Of a DNA stretch of 52,288 bases, positions 35,945 to 44,014 are shown piece by piece (position 1 is the stretch's first letter; every line of letters starts with the position of its first letter). Origin of the DNA: Methylobacterium sp. (GTDB lineage Bacteria; Pseudomonadota; Alphaproteobacteria; Rhizobiales; Beijerinckiaceae); contig PNLY01000033.1 of assembly GCA_013823325.1 (NCBI GenBank), forward strand, positions 1 through 52,288, in the 5' to 3' direction. The position numbers and the translations under genes are program-made. The notes below the pieces were generated by a model. That model did not search any database, had not been told where the DNA came from, and worked only from the letters and a program-made list of their open reading frames with translations.

Positions 35945-37300
35945 TCAATCCTCCCTGAAGGCGCGATTGAAGCTGTCCCTTATGGGCGAGAGCAGGTAGT
36001 CCGCCGCAAAACGCCGGCCGTTGACGATCAGCACCTCCGCCGCCATGCCGGCATGCAAGGTCACCTTGTTCTCCTTCAGGCTCTGCGGCGTGATCTCGGC
36101 GCGGACAATGAAGAAGGCATTGCCGGTCTTGTCGTCGATCAGCTGGTCGGCTGCGACATAAGAGACCTTCGCCAGGAGCGGGGGCATGATCCGGGCGTTG
36201 AAGGCGGTGAGCCTGACCTGCGTATCGGCGCCGACCCGGACCGAATCGATGTCGCGCGGATCGACCTTGGCCTCGACGATGAGCGGCTCCTGCTCGGGCA
36301 CGATGTCGAGAATCGCCTCGCCCGCCGTGACGACGCTGCCGGCGGTCCGCATGCGGATATTGGCGACGATGCCTTCCTGCGGCGCGGTCACCACCAGCCG
36401 GCGCAGCACGTCCTGCGCCTGGACGATGCGCTCGACCACCTCCGAGAGCTGGAGCTGGCTGTCTTGCAGGTCCTTGGCGATCTCGCTCTGGCGGTCGAGG
36501 CTGATCGCCTTGATCTCGAGCTCGGCGCCGGCGACGGCCTGCTCCGCCTTGGCCTTGCGCGCCTTCATCTCGCCGGCACGCCCGGTGAGCTCGCTCTGGC
36601 GGGTCTGGAGTTCGACGAGCTGGGAGCGCTTGGCGTAGCGCTTCTCGTAGAGCTCGGCGATCGTCTTCACCTCCTCGTCGATGAGCGTGCGCTGGTTGCG
36701 CACGGCGTCGATTTGCGCCTGCAGCGCCTCGGACTCGGCCTGGTGCTGCTCGATCACGCGCTGCTGGATGCGGGTCTTGCCGTCATAGACCTGGGCGCGG
36801 GCGCGGAAGAGCGCGCGCTCGGCATTGATCACCTCGCGCGCGATCGGCGTCCGTGCCTTCTCGATATCCTCGGGGAAGTCGATCTCCGTCGCATCGGCCT
36901 GCTCGGCGCGCAGGCGGGCGAGCCTGGCGTCGAGTCCGACGCGCTTGCCTTCGAGCTGCTGCAGCTCGGCGCGGGCGCGGGCATCCTCCAGCCTGAGCAG
37001 TGGCTCGTCCTTGGCGACGCGCTCGCCCTCGGCCTTGAGCAGGGTCTTGAGGATACCGCCCTCCAGATGGCTGACTGTCTTGCGCCGGCTGTCGACGATG
37101 ACGGTGCCCTGGGCGACCGCGGCATTGTCGAGCCGCGCCGTCACCGCCCAGGCGCCGAAGCCGCCGAAGCCGATCGCCACAGCGCAGACGCCGGCGAGGA
37201 CGAGATTGCGCAGCGAGGGCATGCGCTCCTCTGGCTCCGCCTCCACTTTCATCGGCACGAGCGCACGGTCGGGCCGGCGCAGCATCGGCAGCTCGCTCAT
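35945..37300 (-). CDS. HlyD-family type I secretion membrane fusion protein
   Basis: This is a 451-residue periplasmic adaptor. One N-terminal membrane helix (LVLAGVCAVAIGFGGFGAWAV, split over residues about 31-51) is followed by the lipoyl half-motif VSHLEGGILKTLL. A long coiled-coil hairpin and the C-terminal RTAGSVVTAGEAILDIVPEQ and VRVGADTQVRLTAFNAR blocks come next. It bridges the inner-membrane ABC exporter to a TolC-type outer-membrane channel, which is not encoded in this window. The ATG overlaps the exporter stop (ATGA). Its usual PrtE/PrsE-type length is normal. Confidence 0.94.
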   Translation of the reverse strand: MSELPMLRRPDRALVPMKVEAEPEERMPSLRNLVLAGVCAVAIGFGGFGAWAVTARLDNAAVAQGTVIVDSRRKTVSHLEGGILKTLLKAEGERVAKDEPLLRLEDARARAELQQLEGKRVGLDARLARLRAEQADATEIDFPEDIEKARTPIAREVINAERALFRARAQVYDGKTRIQQRVIEQHQAESEALQAQIDAVRNQRTLIDEEVKTIAELYEKRYAKRSQLVELQTRQSELTGRAGEMKARKAKAEQAVAGAELEIKAISLDRQSEIAKDLQDSQLQLSEVVERIVQAQDVLRRLVVTAPQEGIVANIRMRTAGSVVTAGEAILDIVPEQEPLIVEAKVDPRDIDSVRVGADTQVRLTAFNARIMPPLLAKVSYVAADQLIDDKTGNAFFIVRAEITPQSLKENKVTLHAGMAAEVLIVNGRRFAADYLLSPIRDSFNRAFRED

Positions 37301-39048
37301 GCGCTCACCTCGCGGGCAGGGGGCTGTTGACCGGCCGGTTTCGCGGGGTCGAGCTCGACCACCCCGCCGGGCGTGATCATGCCGGAGATCGCCGAGCGCG
37401 GGCCGAACTGGGCGACGCGGCCCTCGCGCAGCACCAGGATCTTGTCGACGACCTGCATCACCGAGGGGCGGTGCGCGATCAGGATCACGATCGCGCCGCT
37501 CTCCCGGGCGGCCTGGATCGCGCGGATCAGGCTTTGCTCGCCCTCGGTGTCGAGATTGGCGTTGGGCTCGTCGAGCACGACGAGGCGCGGCATGCCGTAG
37601 AGCGCCCGCGCCAGGCCGATACGCTGGCGCTGGCCGCCCGAAAGCTTGAAGTCGCTGTCGGCGACATTGGTGTCGTAGCCGAGCGGCAGCCGGCCGATCA
37701 GCTCGTGCACGCCGGCGATGCGCGCCGCTTCCAGGATGGCGTGCGGATCGGGCTTGCGCATCCGGGCGATGTTCTCGGCGATGGTGCCGTCGAGCAGCGA
37801 GACCGATTGCGGGAGATAGCCGACCATGTCGCCGAAGGAGCCGCGCTCCCACAGATAAGTGTTGTGGCCGTCGAGATAGACGCCGCCGACATTCGGCTTG
37901 AGCACGCCCACGATCAGGCGCGCCAGCGTCGATTTGCCGGCTCCGGACGGGCCGACCAGCCCGAGCACGTCACCCGGTTCGAGCGTGAAGGAGACGCCCT
38001 TGATCACCGTCTGCTCGCCGCCCTTGGGGGCGTAGACCAGCCGGTCGATGACGAGGTCTCCTTCAGTCGCCGGGGTCGGCACGCTCTGGCGCTGCGAGCT
38101 CTGCGATTGCAGGAGCTCGCGCACGCGCTTCCAGGCCGCGGCGGCGAGCACCCATTGCCGCCAGTCGGTGATCATCGAATCGAACGGGGCCAGCAATCGG
38201 CCGAGCAGGATGCTGGCCGCCATCAGCGTGCCGGCAGAGACCTCGTGCCGGATGATCAGCACGGCGCCGGTCGCATAGATCGCGAGCTGCATGGTCATGC
38301 GGCTCGCACGGGTGATGGCGGCGATGAACTTGCCGCGGCGGGTGCCGAGATCGAGATGCTCCAGCATGGCGATCTGCTTGGCCCGCCAGCGGCTCGACAG
38401 GGCCGGCAGCATGCCCATCGCCTCGATCGTCTCGGCGTGGCGCAAGGTGGCGCTGATCTCGTTGATCGAGGCGACGCCTTCCTCGTTCGCTTCCTTCAGC
38501 GCCCTCCGGGTCAGCATGTCCGAGACGACGCCGAGCAGCAGCAGGATCAGCAGCGAGGCCAGGCCGACCAGGCCGTAGATCCAGTGGAAGGCGAAGAGCA
38601 CCGCGAGGAAGATCGGCGCCCACATCGCCTCCAGCGGCGTCGCGATCGCCGAGCTCGCAACGAAGTAGCGGAGCTCGTTGAGATCGCGGATCGCCTGGGT
38701 CGCCTGGCCGGACCCCTTTTCCAGCGAGGTCGAGACGGCGGCCTGCAGCGCCGGCAGGTTGAGGCGGCGGGCAAGGATGCTCGCCATCGCCTGGAAGGTG
38801 AGCGAGCGGATGAACTCGATCGCGCCGTAGAGCGCCAGCGCCCCGACTGCGATCACCAGCAGCATGGTCAAGGTGTCGTAGCTGCGGCTGACGATGACGC
38901 GATCCTGAACCTGCAGCATGAACATCGGCACGGTCAGCAGCAGGATGTTGACGCAGAAGCTGAGGAAGGCGGCATAGGCCAGCCCCCCGGCAAAGCCGCG
39001 CTGCAGGCCGCGAATCAGGACGTCGGCAGGCTGGGTCGCAACCTTCAT
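37297..39048 (-). CDS. Type I secretion ABC transporter (PrtD/PrsD type)
   Basis: This is a 583-residue exporter half-transporter. The N-terminal half has about six membrane helices (for example FCVNILLLTVPMFML and IYGLVGLASLLILLLLGVV). The ATPase half shows [36 protein letters not shown] and IAHRPS. There is no C39 peptidase domain, so the substrate keeps its secretion signal, consistent with the RTX protein. It is transcribed away from the MarR-type regulator across an AT-rich intergenic region. Confidence 0.95.
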   Translation of the reverse strand: MKVATQPADVLIRGLQRGFAGGLAYAAFLSFCVNILLLTVPMFMLQVQDRVIVSRSYDTLTMLLVIAVGALALYGAIEFIRSLTFQAMASILARRLNLPALQAAVSTSLEKGSGQATQAIRDLNELRYFVASSAIATPLEAMWAPIFLAVLFAFHWIYGLVGLASLLILLLLGVVSDMLTRRALKEANEEGVASINEISATLRHAETIEAMGMLPALSSRWRAKQIAMLEHLDLGTRRGKFIAAITRASRMTMQLAIYATGAVLIIRHEVSAGTLMAASILLGRLLAPFDSMITDWRQWVLAAAAWKRVRELLQSQSSQRQSVPTPATEGDLVIDRLVYAPKGGEQTVIKGVSFTLEPGDVLGLVGPSGAGKSTLARLIVGVLKPNVGGVYLDGHNTYLWERGSFGDMVGYLPQSVSLLDGTIAENIARMRKPDPHAILEAARIAGVHELIGRLPLGYDTNVADSDFKLSGGQRQRIGLARALYGMPRLVVLDEPNANLDTEGEQSLIRAIQAARESGAIVILIAHRPSVMQVVDKILVLREGRVAQFGPRSAISGMITPGGVVELDPAKPAGQQPPAREVSA

Positions 39049-39371
39049 GCAGATCTCCGAATGGGGCTGGCCATCAGATGGCGGGATCGACGCCTATGCC
39101 GATACGGCAGGTTCTGAGCGTTATAAAAGCGTGCCACACAAGTCGTGTCTATAATATGACAGATGAAGTCTTATGAAACAACGGAAATTACCGGAAATAT
39201 GGCAGAAGCGTGCTACATTTCAAATTTTGAAACAGTTCATGACTATGTTGATTCCGATAAAATCTTAATCTCCTTCGGTTCGGGGTGGCATGTGCTTTGC
39301 GTATAGGCTATTCGTCAGCCGAAGGGGCCCGGAGGGCTGACTGCTCATTTCGAGATCAGGCGGAGTAGGGA
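39049..39371. promoter_or_regulatory. AT-rich divergent promoter region (exporter / MarR regulator)
   Basis: This 323-base gap holds no gene. Bases 39110-39275 are clearly AT-rich against GC-rich flanks and contain several -10-like runs (TATAAT at 39150, GATAAAAT near 39256). It must carry the promoters for the leftward exporter operon and the rightward regulator. A perfect palindrome lies near its centre (listed separately). Exact promoters cannot be fixed by eye. Confidence 0.55.
39218..39232. promoter_or_regulatory. Perfect 15-base palindrome, candidate operator
   Basis: TTTCAAATTTTGAAA has two 7-base arms around one central T. It lies 154 bases before the MarR-type gene and 170 bases before the exporter gene, in the AT-rich core. 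Size and symmetry fit a MarR-family dimer site, so autoregulation and control of the exporter are plausible. Confidence 0.5.
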
Positions 39372-39992
39372 ATGCATCTGAAACCCCATGACGGCGCTCG
39401 ATTCCTAGGCAATGGCTTCAATGGAGATCCCCCCGACGGAGTCCGCCGTCTCGAAGCCGAATCAGGCTCGGCGCGGGCCCCGGTATCGCAGCTCGACCTC
39501 GCTCGCATGGTCGAGCGGATCAGCCGGCGCTTTCTCGACTATCTCAGGCTGGAGCTCAGCAAGCTCGGCGTCGACGACATCTCGCCCTCGCAGGTGATGG
39601 TGCTGTTCACCATCGGCTCAGGCGAGATCGCGGTGCGCGACCTGCTCGATCGCGGGCACTATGTCGGCTCGAACGCCTCCTACAATCTCAAGCAACTGGT
39701 CGAGAGCGGCTATCTGGAGCGCGGCGCCTCGCCCCGCGACCGCCGCCTTGCCCGCATCTCGCTCTCGCCGAAGGGCCAGCTTCTGGTCGAGCGCTTGAAG
39801 CTCCTCGACGAGACCAGCCAATTCAGCCAGGGGCTCGACGGCGATCTCGTCGCCGATCTCCAGGCTACCCACGACACCTTGCGCCGCCTCGAGCAATGGT
39901 GGGGCGACGCGCTGCGCTATGGCGGGATCCTGCTGGCCTCATGCACGTCCTATTCGTTCATCGTTCAGGATCTGGTCAGTTCGCTCACCTGA
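39372..39992 (+). CDS. MarR-family regulator, LdtR-like
   Basis: This is a 206-residue winged-helix protein. The HTH region reads ISPSQVMVLFTIGSGEIAVR, then RGHYVGSNASYNLKQLVESG, and the wing SPRDRRLARISLSPKGQ. The GSNxSYNLKxLVxxGxL block closely resembles the LdtR subfamily of Hyphomicrobiales. The N-terminal 30 residues are variable and the start is uncertain; ATG 39372 has GGAG upstream. Its 3' end overlaps the following glycosyltransferase by 52 bases. It probably regulates the exporter and itself. Confidence 0.85.
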   Translation: MHLKPHDGARFLGNGFNGDPPDGVRRLEAESGSARAPVSQLDLARMVERISRRFLDYLRLELSKLGVDDISPSQVMVLFTIGSGEIAVRDLLDRGHYVGSNASYNLKQLVESGYLERGASPRDRRLARISLSPKGQLLVERLKLLDETSQFSQGLDGDLVADLQATHDTLRRLEQWWGDALRYGGILLASCTSYSFIVQDLVSSLT

Positions 39993-41158
39993 TCCAGCGC
40001 CTCGTCGCCGAGGGTGGCGAGGTCACGCTGGTGACGGAGAAGCCCGAACCGGATCGCCCGGGAGTGAGGCAGATTGCCTATTCCGTCGGCGAGCCGGCGA
40101 CCGCGCATGCGACGCTGGCGGCCACCGACTATCATGTGCGCACCGGTGAGGCGGTTGCCGTTGAGTTGAGCAGATTGCACCGGCACGACCGGCCGGACGC
40201 GATCCTCGGTCATGTCGGCTGGGGCGGCATGCTCTTCGCCAAGGACGCGATGCCGGGCGTGCCGCTGATCGGCTATTGCGAATATTTCTACAACGCGACG
40301 GGTTCCGACCTCGACTTCGATCCGGCCTTCGCCGTTCCGGAGGGCGAGCGGCGGCGCATCCGCATGCGCAACGCCGCCCAGCTGGTGACGCTGCAAGCGC
40401 TCGACTTCGCCTATGCGCCGACCCGCTGGCAGCAGCGGCAATATCCCCGCGCCCTGCAGCAGCGCATTGCCGTCTGCCATGACGGCATCGACATCCATTT
40501 CTGCCGTCCGGATGCGCAGGCGATGTTCACCTTGCCCAATGGGCGCGTGCTCCGCCCCGGCGCTCCCGTCGTCACCTTCGCGGCGCGCGATCTCGATCCC
40601 TATCGCGGCTATCCGCAGTTCATGCGGGCGGCGGCCAGGATCGCGCGGGAGCGGCCCGAGGTGGTCTTCGTCGCGGTCGGCGGCGATGGCCCGGGCTATG
40701 GCCGGCCGCGCCCGGACGGGCGACCCTGGCGCGAGGTGATGCTGGAGGAGACCGGCCTCGCCGACCGTATCGTCCATATACCCTGGCTCGCCCATGCCGA
40801 CCTCGTCAGGCTGTTCCAGGTCTCGGCCGCCCATGTCTATCTGAGCGTTCCCTTCGTCCTGTCCTGGTCGATGCTGGAGGCGATGGCCTGCGGCGCGCTG
40901 ATCGTCGGCTCGGCGACGCCGCCGGTGCAGGAGGTGATCCGCCACGGCGTCAACGGCCTGCTCGCGCCCTTCTTCAACGAGGCGAGGCTGGCGAGGACGG
41001 TGATTGCCGCGCTCGACCGGCAGGATGAGGTTGCGCCGCTGCGCGCCGCCGCGCGCCAGACCGTCGTCGCACGCTATGAGCGCGAGGCTTGCGTTGACCG
41101 CCAACTCGGCTTCATCGGTCGGCTCGTGGCCGAAGACGATCTGCTCGCGGCGCAGTGA
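39941..41158 (+). CDS. GT4-type glycosyltransferase
   Basis: This is a 405-residue GT-B enzyme. It begins MHVLFVHRSGSGQFAHLIQ and has CHDGIDIHFCRP at the domain junction. The C-terminal donor site includes VVTFAARDLDPYRGYPQFM, VHIPWLAHADLVRLF and LSWSMLEAMACGALIVGSAT. It lacks the four-cysteine cluster of the two GT4 enzymes in the leftward run, so it is a different subfamily. ATG 39941 is set by the fold start; the 52-base overlap with the regulator suggests co-expression. Confidence 0.88.
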   Translation: MHVLFVHRSGSGQFAHLIQRLVAEGGEVTLVTEKPEPDRPGVRQIAYSVGEPATAHATLAATDYHVRTGEAVAVELSRLHRHDRPDAILGHVGWGGMLFAKDAMPGVPLIGYCEYFYNATGSDLDFDPAFAVPEGERRRIRMRNAAQLVTLQALDFAYAPTRWQQRQYPRALQQRIAVCHDGIDIHFCRPDAQAMFTLPNGRVLRPGAPVVTFAARDLDPYRGYPQFMRAAARIARERPEVVFVAVGGDGPGYGRPRPDGRPWREVMLEETGLADRIVHIPWLAHADLVRLFQVSAAHVYLSVPFVLSWSMLEAMACGALIVGSATPPVQEVIRHGVNGLLAPFFNEARLARTVIAALDRQDEVAPLRAAARQTVVARYEREACVDRQLGFIGRLVAEDDLLAAQ

Positions 41159-41189
41159 ATGCGCATCGGCGCGAGTGCCGAACTGGCCT

Positions 41190-41672
41190 TCAGGCGGGGC
41201 GATAATCCCAGCTGCCCTGCGTCTCCAGCGCCGAGCGTACCGAATTGGCCAGGAAGCAGTTGGCGTGCGCATCATGATGCAGGGCTTCGACGGCTGCCGC
41301 GTCGGGCGCCTTCGGCCCGCTGAAGACGACATGCGGCTTCAGCGTCACTGTCGCTACCCACTCCCTGCCTTCGGCGTTTTTCGCCATCGCGCCTTCGGCC
41401 GCGTCGGCATAGCTGTCGACCCGGTAGCCGCGGATCGCCGCGAGATTGAGGAACGTCAGCATGTGGCAGCTCGACAAGCCCGCGACATAGGCTTCCTCCG
41501 GATCGACATTGGCCGGGTTGGAAAAGGGCACGCGCACCACATGCGGCGAGCTCGATGCCGGCACCTCCAGCCCGCCATCGAAGCGCCAGAGATGGGCACG
41601 GCTGTAGCGGTTGTCGAGAAAGGCCTCATCGCCGCGCTGCCAGGTGATCGTTGCGCCATGCGTCGCCATCAA
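41190..41672 (-). CDS. OsmC-family protein
   Basis: This is a 160-residue protein. OsmC/Ohr-fold blocks are visible: PEEAYVAGLSSCHMLTFLNLAA with one catalytic-type Cys, and HHDAHANCFLANSVRS with the second. Two such cysteines reduce organic hydroperoxides in this family. The first ATG overlaps the GntR stop (ATGA); a second in-frame ATG follows directly. Co-transcription with a GntR regulator suggests metabolite or stress control, not the usual OhrR system. Confidence 0.88.
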   Translation of the reverse strand: MMATHGATITWQRGDEAFLDNRYSRAHLWRFDGGLEVPASSSPHVVRVPFSNPANVDPEEAYVAGLSSCHMLTFLNLAAIRGYRVDSYADAAEGAMAKNAEGREWVATVTLKPHVVFSGPKAPDAAAVEALHHDAHANCFLANSVRSALETQGSWDYRPA

Positions 41673-42328
41673 TCGTCTCCTTCTCCGGAGCAGGCAGCGA
41701 GCACCACTGCCCGCGTCGCCTGCAGATGCTGTTCGAGGATTTTTTGGACCGCGGCTGCATCGCCCACCGCGACCGCGGCGATCAGCTGGCGGTGCTCGTC
41801 GGCCCAGCCCTGCTTGCGTGCCCGGGGACCGAGAGCCTGTGCGCTGAAGCGGTCGATCGGCGCACGCAGTTGCCGGAACAAAGCAAGGCTGCGCGGGCGC
41901 TCCGCCGGTCCGTAGAGCGCTTCGTGGAAGGCGATGTCGCCGGAAATCCAGCCGAGGCGGTCGTCGGCATCCTCCAGCCTATCCTGCAGCCGCGTCAGTT
42001 CGCGCAGGGAGCGCTGGTCGTGCCGGCTAAAAGCTCGCGTCAGCAGGTCGCTTTCGACCAGCAGCCTGAGATCGAAGAGCTCGTCGATCTCTGCGGCCTG
42101 CGGCCGGCTCACGCGGGCGCCGCGATAATGCGCGATCTCGAGCAGGCCCTCGCTCTGCAACTGCGCCAGCGCCTCACGCACCGGGATGCGGCTGACGCCG
42201 TATTCGGCGGCGATCTGCTCCTGGCGCAGCAGCTCGCCCGGCTGCCAGCGCCCGGCATCGATCGCCTCGCGCAGGCGCTGGGCGAGGACGGATGCGGTCG
42301 TGGTAGCAGCGAGCGGGGCGATAGTCAC
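41669..42328 (-). CDS. GntR-family regulator (FCD ligand domain)
   Basis: This is a 219-residue protein. The N-terminal winged helix carries RQEQIAAEYGVSRIPVREAL and LLEIAHYRGARVS. The C-terminal all-helical FCD domain has FDLRLLVESDLLTRA, DIAFHEALYG and the His-containing EHRQLIAAVAVGDAAAVQKI. It begins with GTG immediately downstream of a -10-like element, implying a leaderless transcript. It is divergent from amn and coupled to the OsmC gene. Confidence 0.88.
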   Translation of the reverse strand: MTIAPLAATTTASVLAQRLREAIDAGRWQPGELLRQEQIAAEYGVSRIPVREALAQLQSEGLLEIAHYRGARVSRPQAAEIDELFDLRLLVESDLLTRAFSRHDQRSLRELTRLQDRLEDADDRLGWISGDIAFHEALYGPAERPRSLALFRQLRAPIDRFSAQALGPRARKQGWADEHRQLIAAVAVGDAAAVQKILEQHLQATRAVVLAACSGEGDD

Positions 42329-42329
42329 A

Positions 42330-42362
42330 GGATAATTGTATCCAAAAATTGCTGCGGAGCAA
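42330..42362 (-). promoter_or_regulatory. Leaderless promoter and operator of the GntR gene
   Basis: On the leftward strand TTGCTC (42362-42357) and TACAAT (42340-42335) are spaced by 16 bases. The GTG start lies 6 bases after the -10, so there is no room for a ribosome binding site. The partial palindrome GGATA-ATTG-TATCC (42330-42343) overlaps the -10 and resembles FCD-GntR operators, suggesting autorepression. Confidence 0.5.
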
Positions 42363-42439
42363 GTCGCTTCTTTTTGGCGCTGTTGTCAGGGCCTCGCCGG
42401 CCCAGCTACAAGCACCCCGAACGAGAGGATCGTTCGCGC

Positions 42440-43894
42440 ATGACATTCGAGATCGCCGCCACCCCGCAGGAGGCCGTCGACCGGCTGGAGCTGCTCTACG
42501 AGCAGGCACGGACGGCGCTACGGAACGATTTGCAGCGCTTCTTCACCACGGCCGAGCCGCCGACGCCGGAGGAGCGGGCGCTCTATCGCTACCCGATGCT
42601 GCGCGTCACCTACGAGCCGTCGAAGCTGCCGGCGGCGACGCGGCGCGGCTATGCCAAATTCGCCATGCCGGGCATCTACTCGACCACGGTGACGCAGCCG
42701 GCCGAATTCCGCGCCTATCTGCTCGACCAGCTCCAGCCGCTGGTCGAGGAATACGGCGCGACGATCGAGACCGGGATCAGCAATCAGGAGATCCCCTACC
42801 CCTATGCGCTCGACGGCGGCGACGAGCTCGGCCGCGGCACGGTCACGGCCGCCGAGCTCGCCCGCTACTTTCCGACGCCGCTACTGGCACTGGTCGGCGA
42901 CGAGATCGCCGACGGCACCTTCGAGATCGTCGAGGGCGAGCCGCGCCCGCTCTCGCTCTTCGACGCGGTCAGGGTCGATTACTCGCTGCGCCGCCTGGTG
43001 CACTACACCGGCACCGACTGGCGCGCCGTGCAGCCCTGGGTGCTGCTGACCAACTACCATCGCTATGTCGACCAGTTCGTCCGTCTCGCCCTGGCCGAGA
43101 TCGAGGCGGGGACCGCAGAGGCGCTGGTCGCGCCGGGCGGCATCCGCATCGACCGCGACGGCATCGACGTCAGCGCCGCCGAGCGGGTGATGTCGGCGCC
43201 CTGGCACCGCTTCCAGATGCCGGCCTATCACCTGATCCGCGCGGAGGGCGAGGGCGTCACTTTGGTCAATATCGGCGTCGGCCCCTCCAACGCCAAGAAC
43301 ATCACCGACCACCTCGCAGTGCTCAGGCCCAATTGCTGGCTGATGGTCGGCCATTGCGGCGGGCTGCGCCAGACGCAGATCATCGGCGATTATGTCCTTG
43401 CCCACGCCTATCTCCGCCAGGACGGCATTCTCGACGAATTGGTGCCGCCCGACGTGCCGGTCCCGGCGCTGGCCGAGGTCCAGGTCGCCCTGCAGGAGGC
43501 GGCGGCCGAGGTCACCGGCGAGAAGGGCGACCGGCTGAAGCAGCGCCTGCGCACCGGCACCGTCGTCACCCAGGACGACCGCAACTGGGAGCTGCGCTGG
43601 AGCAAGGAGCGCAAGCGCATCAACCTGTCGCGCGCCATCGCGGTCGACATGGAATCGGGTACCATCGCCGCACAGGGTTATCGCCTGCGCGTGCCCTACG
43701 GCACTCTGCTCTGCGTCTCCGACAAGCCGCTGCACGGCGAGATCAAGCTGCCCGGCGCCGCCAACGCCTTCTATGAGCGGGCGGTCGGCGAGCACCTCAA
43801 GATCGGCCTTGCCGCACTGGAGAAGCTGAAGGAAGCCGGCTCACAGATCCACTCGCGCAAGCTCAGGAGCTTCGACGAGCCGCCGTTCAGGTGA
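42440..43894 (+). CDS. amn: AMP nucleosidase
   Basis: This is a 484-residue enzyme that hydrolyses AMP to adenine and ribose-5-phosphate. The N-terminal AMN regulatory domain includes RYPMLRVTYEP and FAMPGIYSTTVTQP. The C-terminal nucleoside-phosphorylase-like domain has NIGVGPSNAKNITDHLAVLRP, MVGHCGGLR, IAVDMESGTIAAQGYR and CVSDKPLHGEIKL. The length matches the Amn family. The frame is open far upstream, but ATG 42440 is where the family begins. It is divergent from the GntR gene. Confidence 0.96.
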   Translation: MTFEIAATPQEAVDRLELLYEQARTALRNDLQRFFTTAEPPTPEERALYRYPMLRVTYEPSKLPAATRRGYAKFAMPGIYSTTVTQPAEFRAYLLDQLQPLVEEYGATIETGISNQEIPYPYALDGGDELGRGTVTAAELARYFPTPLLALVGDEIADGTFEIVEGEPRPLSLFDAVRVDYSLRRLVHYTGTDWRAVQPWVLLTNYHRYVDQFVRLALAEIEAGTAEALVAPGGIRIDRDGIDVSAAERVMSAPWHRFQMPAYHLIRAEGEGVTLVNIGVGPSNAKNITDHLAVLRPNCWLMVGHCGGLRQTQIIGDYVLAHAYLRQDGILDELVPPDVPVPALAEVQVALQEAAAEVTGEKGDRLKQRLRTGTVVTQDDRNWELRWSKERKRINLSRAIAVDMESGTIAAQGYRLRVPYGTLLCVSDKPLHGEIKLPGAANAFYERAVGEHLKIGLAALEKLKEAGSQIHSRKLRSFDEPPFR

Positions 43895-43901
43895 TGCCGT
43901 C

Positions 43902-43991
43902 ATGCTCGCCCCTGTGGCGAGCATCCACGTCTTGAACACTGCACGCGATCCGCGAAGCGCAGACGTGGATGGTTGGGACAAGCCCGACCAT
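43902..43991. repeat. Composite extragenic palindromic repeat after amn
   Basis: Three nested stems are visible. ATGCTCGCC pairs with GGCGAGCAT (43902-43924). CATCCACGTCT (43922-43932) pairs perfectly with AGACGTGGATG (43961-43971). ATGGTTGGG pairs with CCCGACCAT (43969-43991, one G-U). The right-hand part resembles a repeat common in intergenic DNA of Bosea and relatives. It lies between convergent amn and the cytochrome gene and may terminate both. Confidence 0.75.
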
Positions 43992-44014
43992 GACGGTAAG
44001 GCTCAACGGCCCGC

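Noticed and set aside
39049..39371. Horizontal transfer boundary or attachment site in the AT-rich gap
   Set aside because: No tRNA, integrase or direct repeat seen; flanking genes have normal GC and codon use, so a regulatory island is the simpler reading.
41651..42439. N-terminal extension of AMP nucleosidase across the GntR gene
   Set aside because: It runs opposite a clear regulator gene; Amn proteins begin near MTFEIAATPQEA at 42440.
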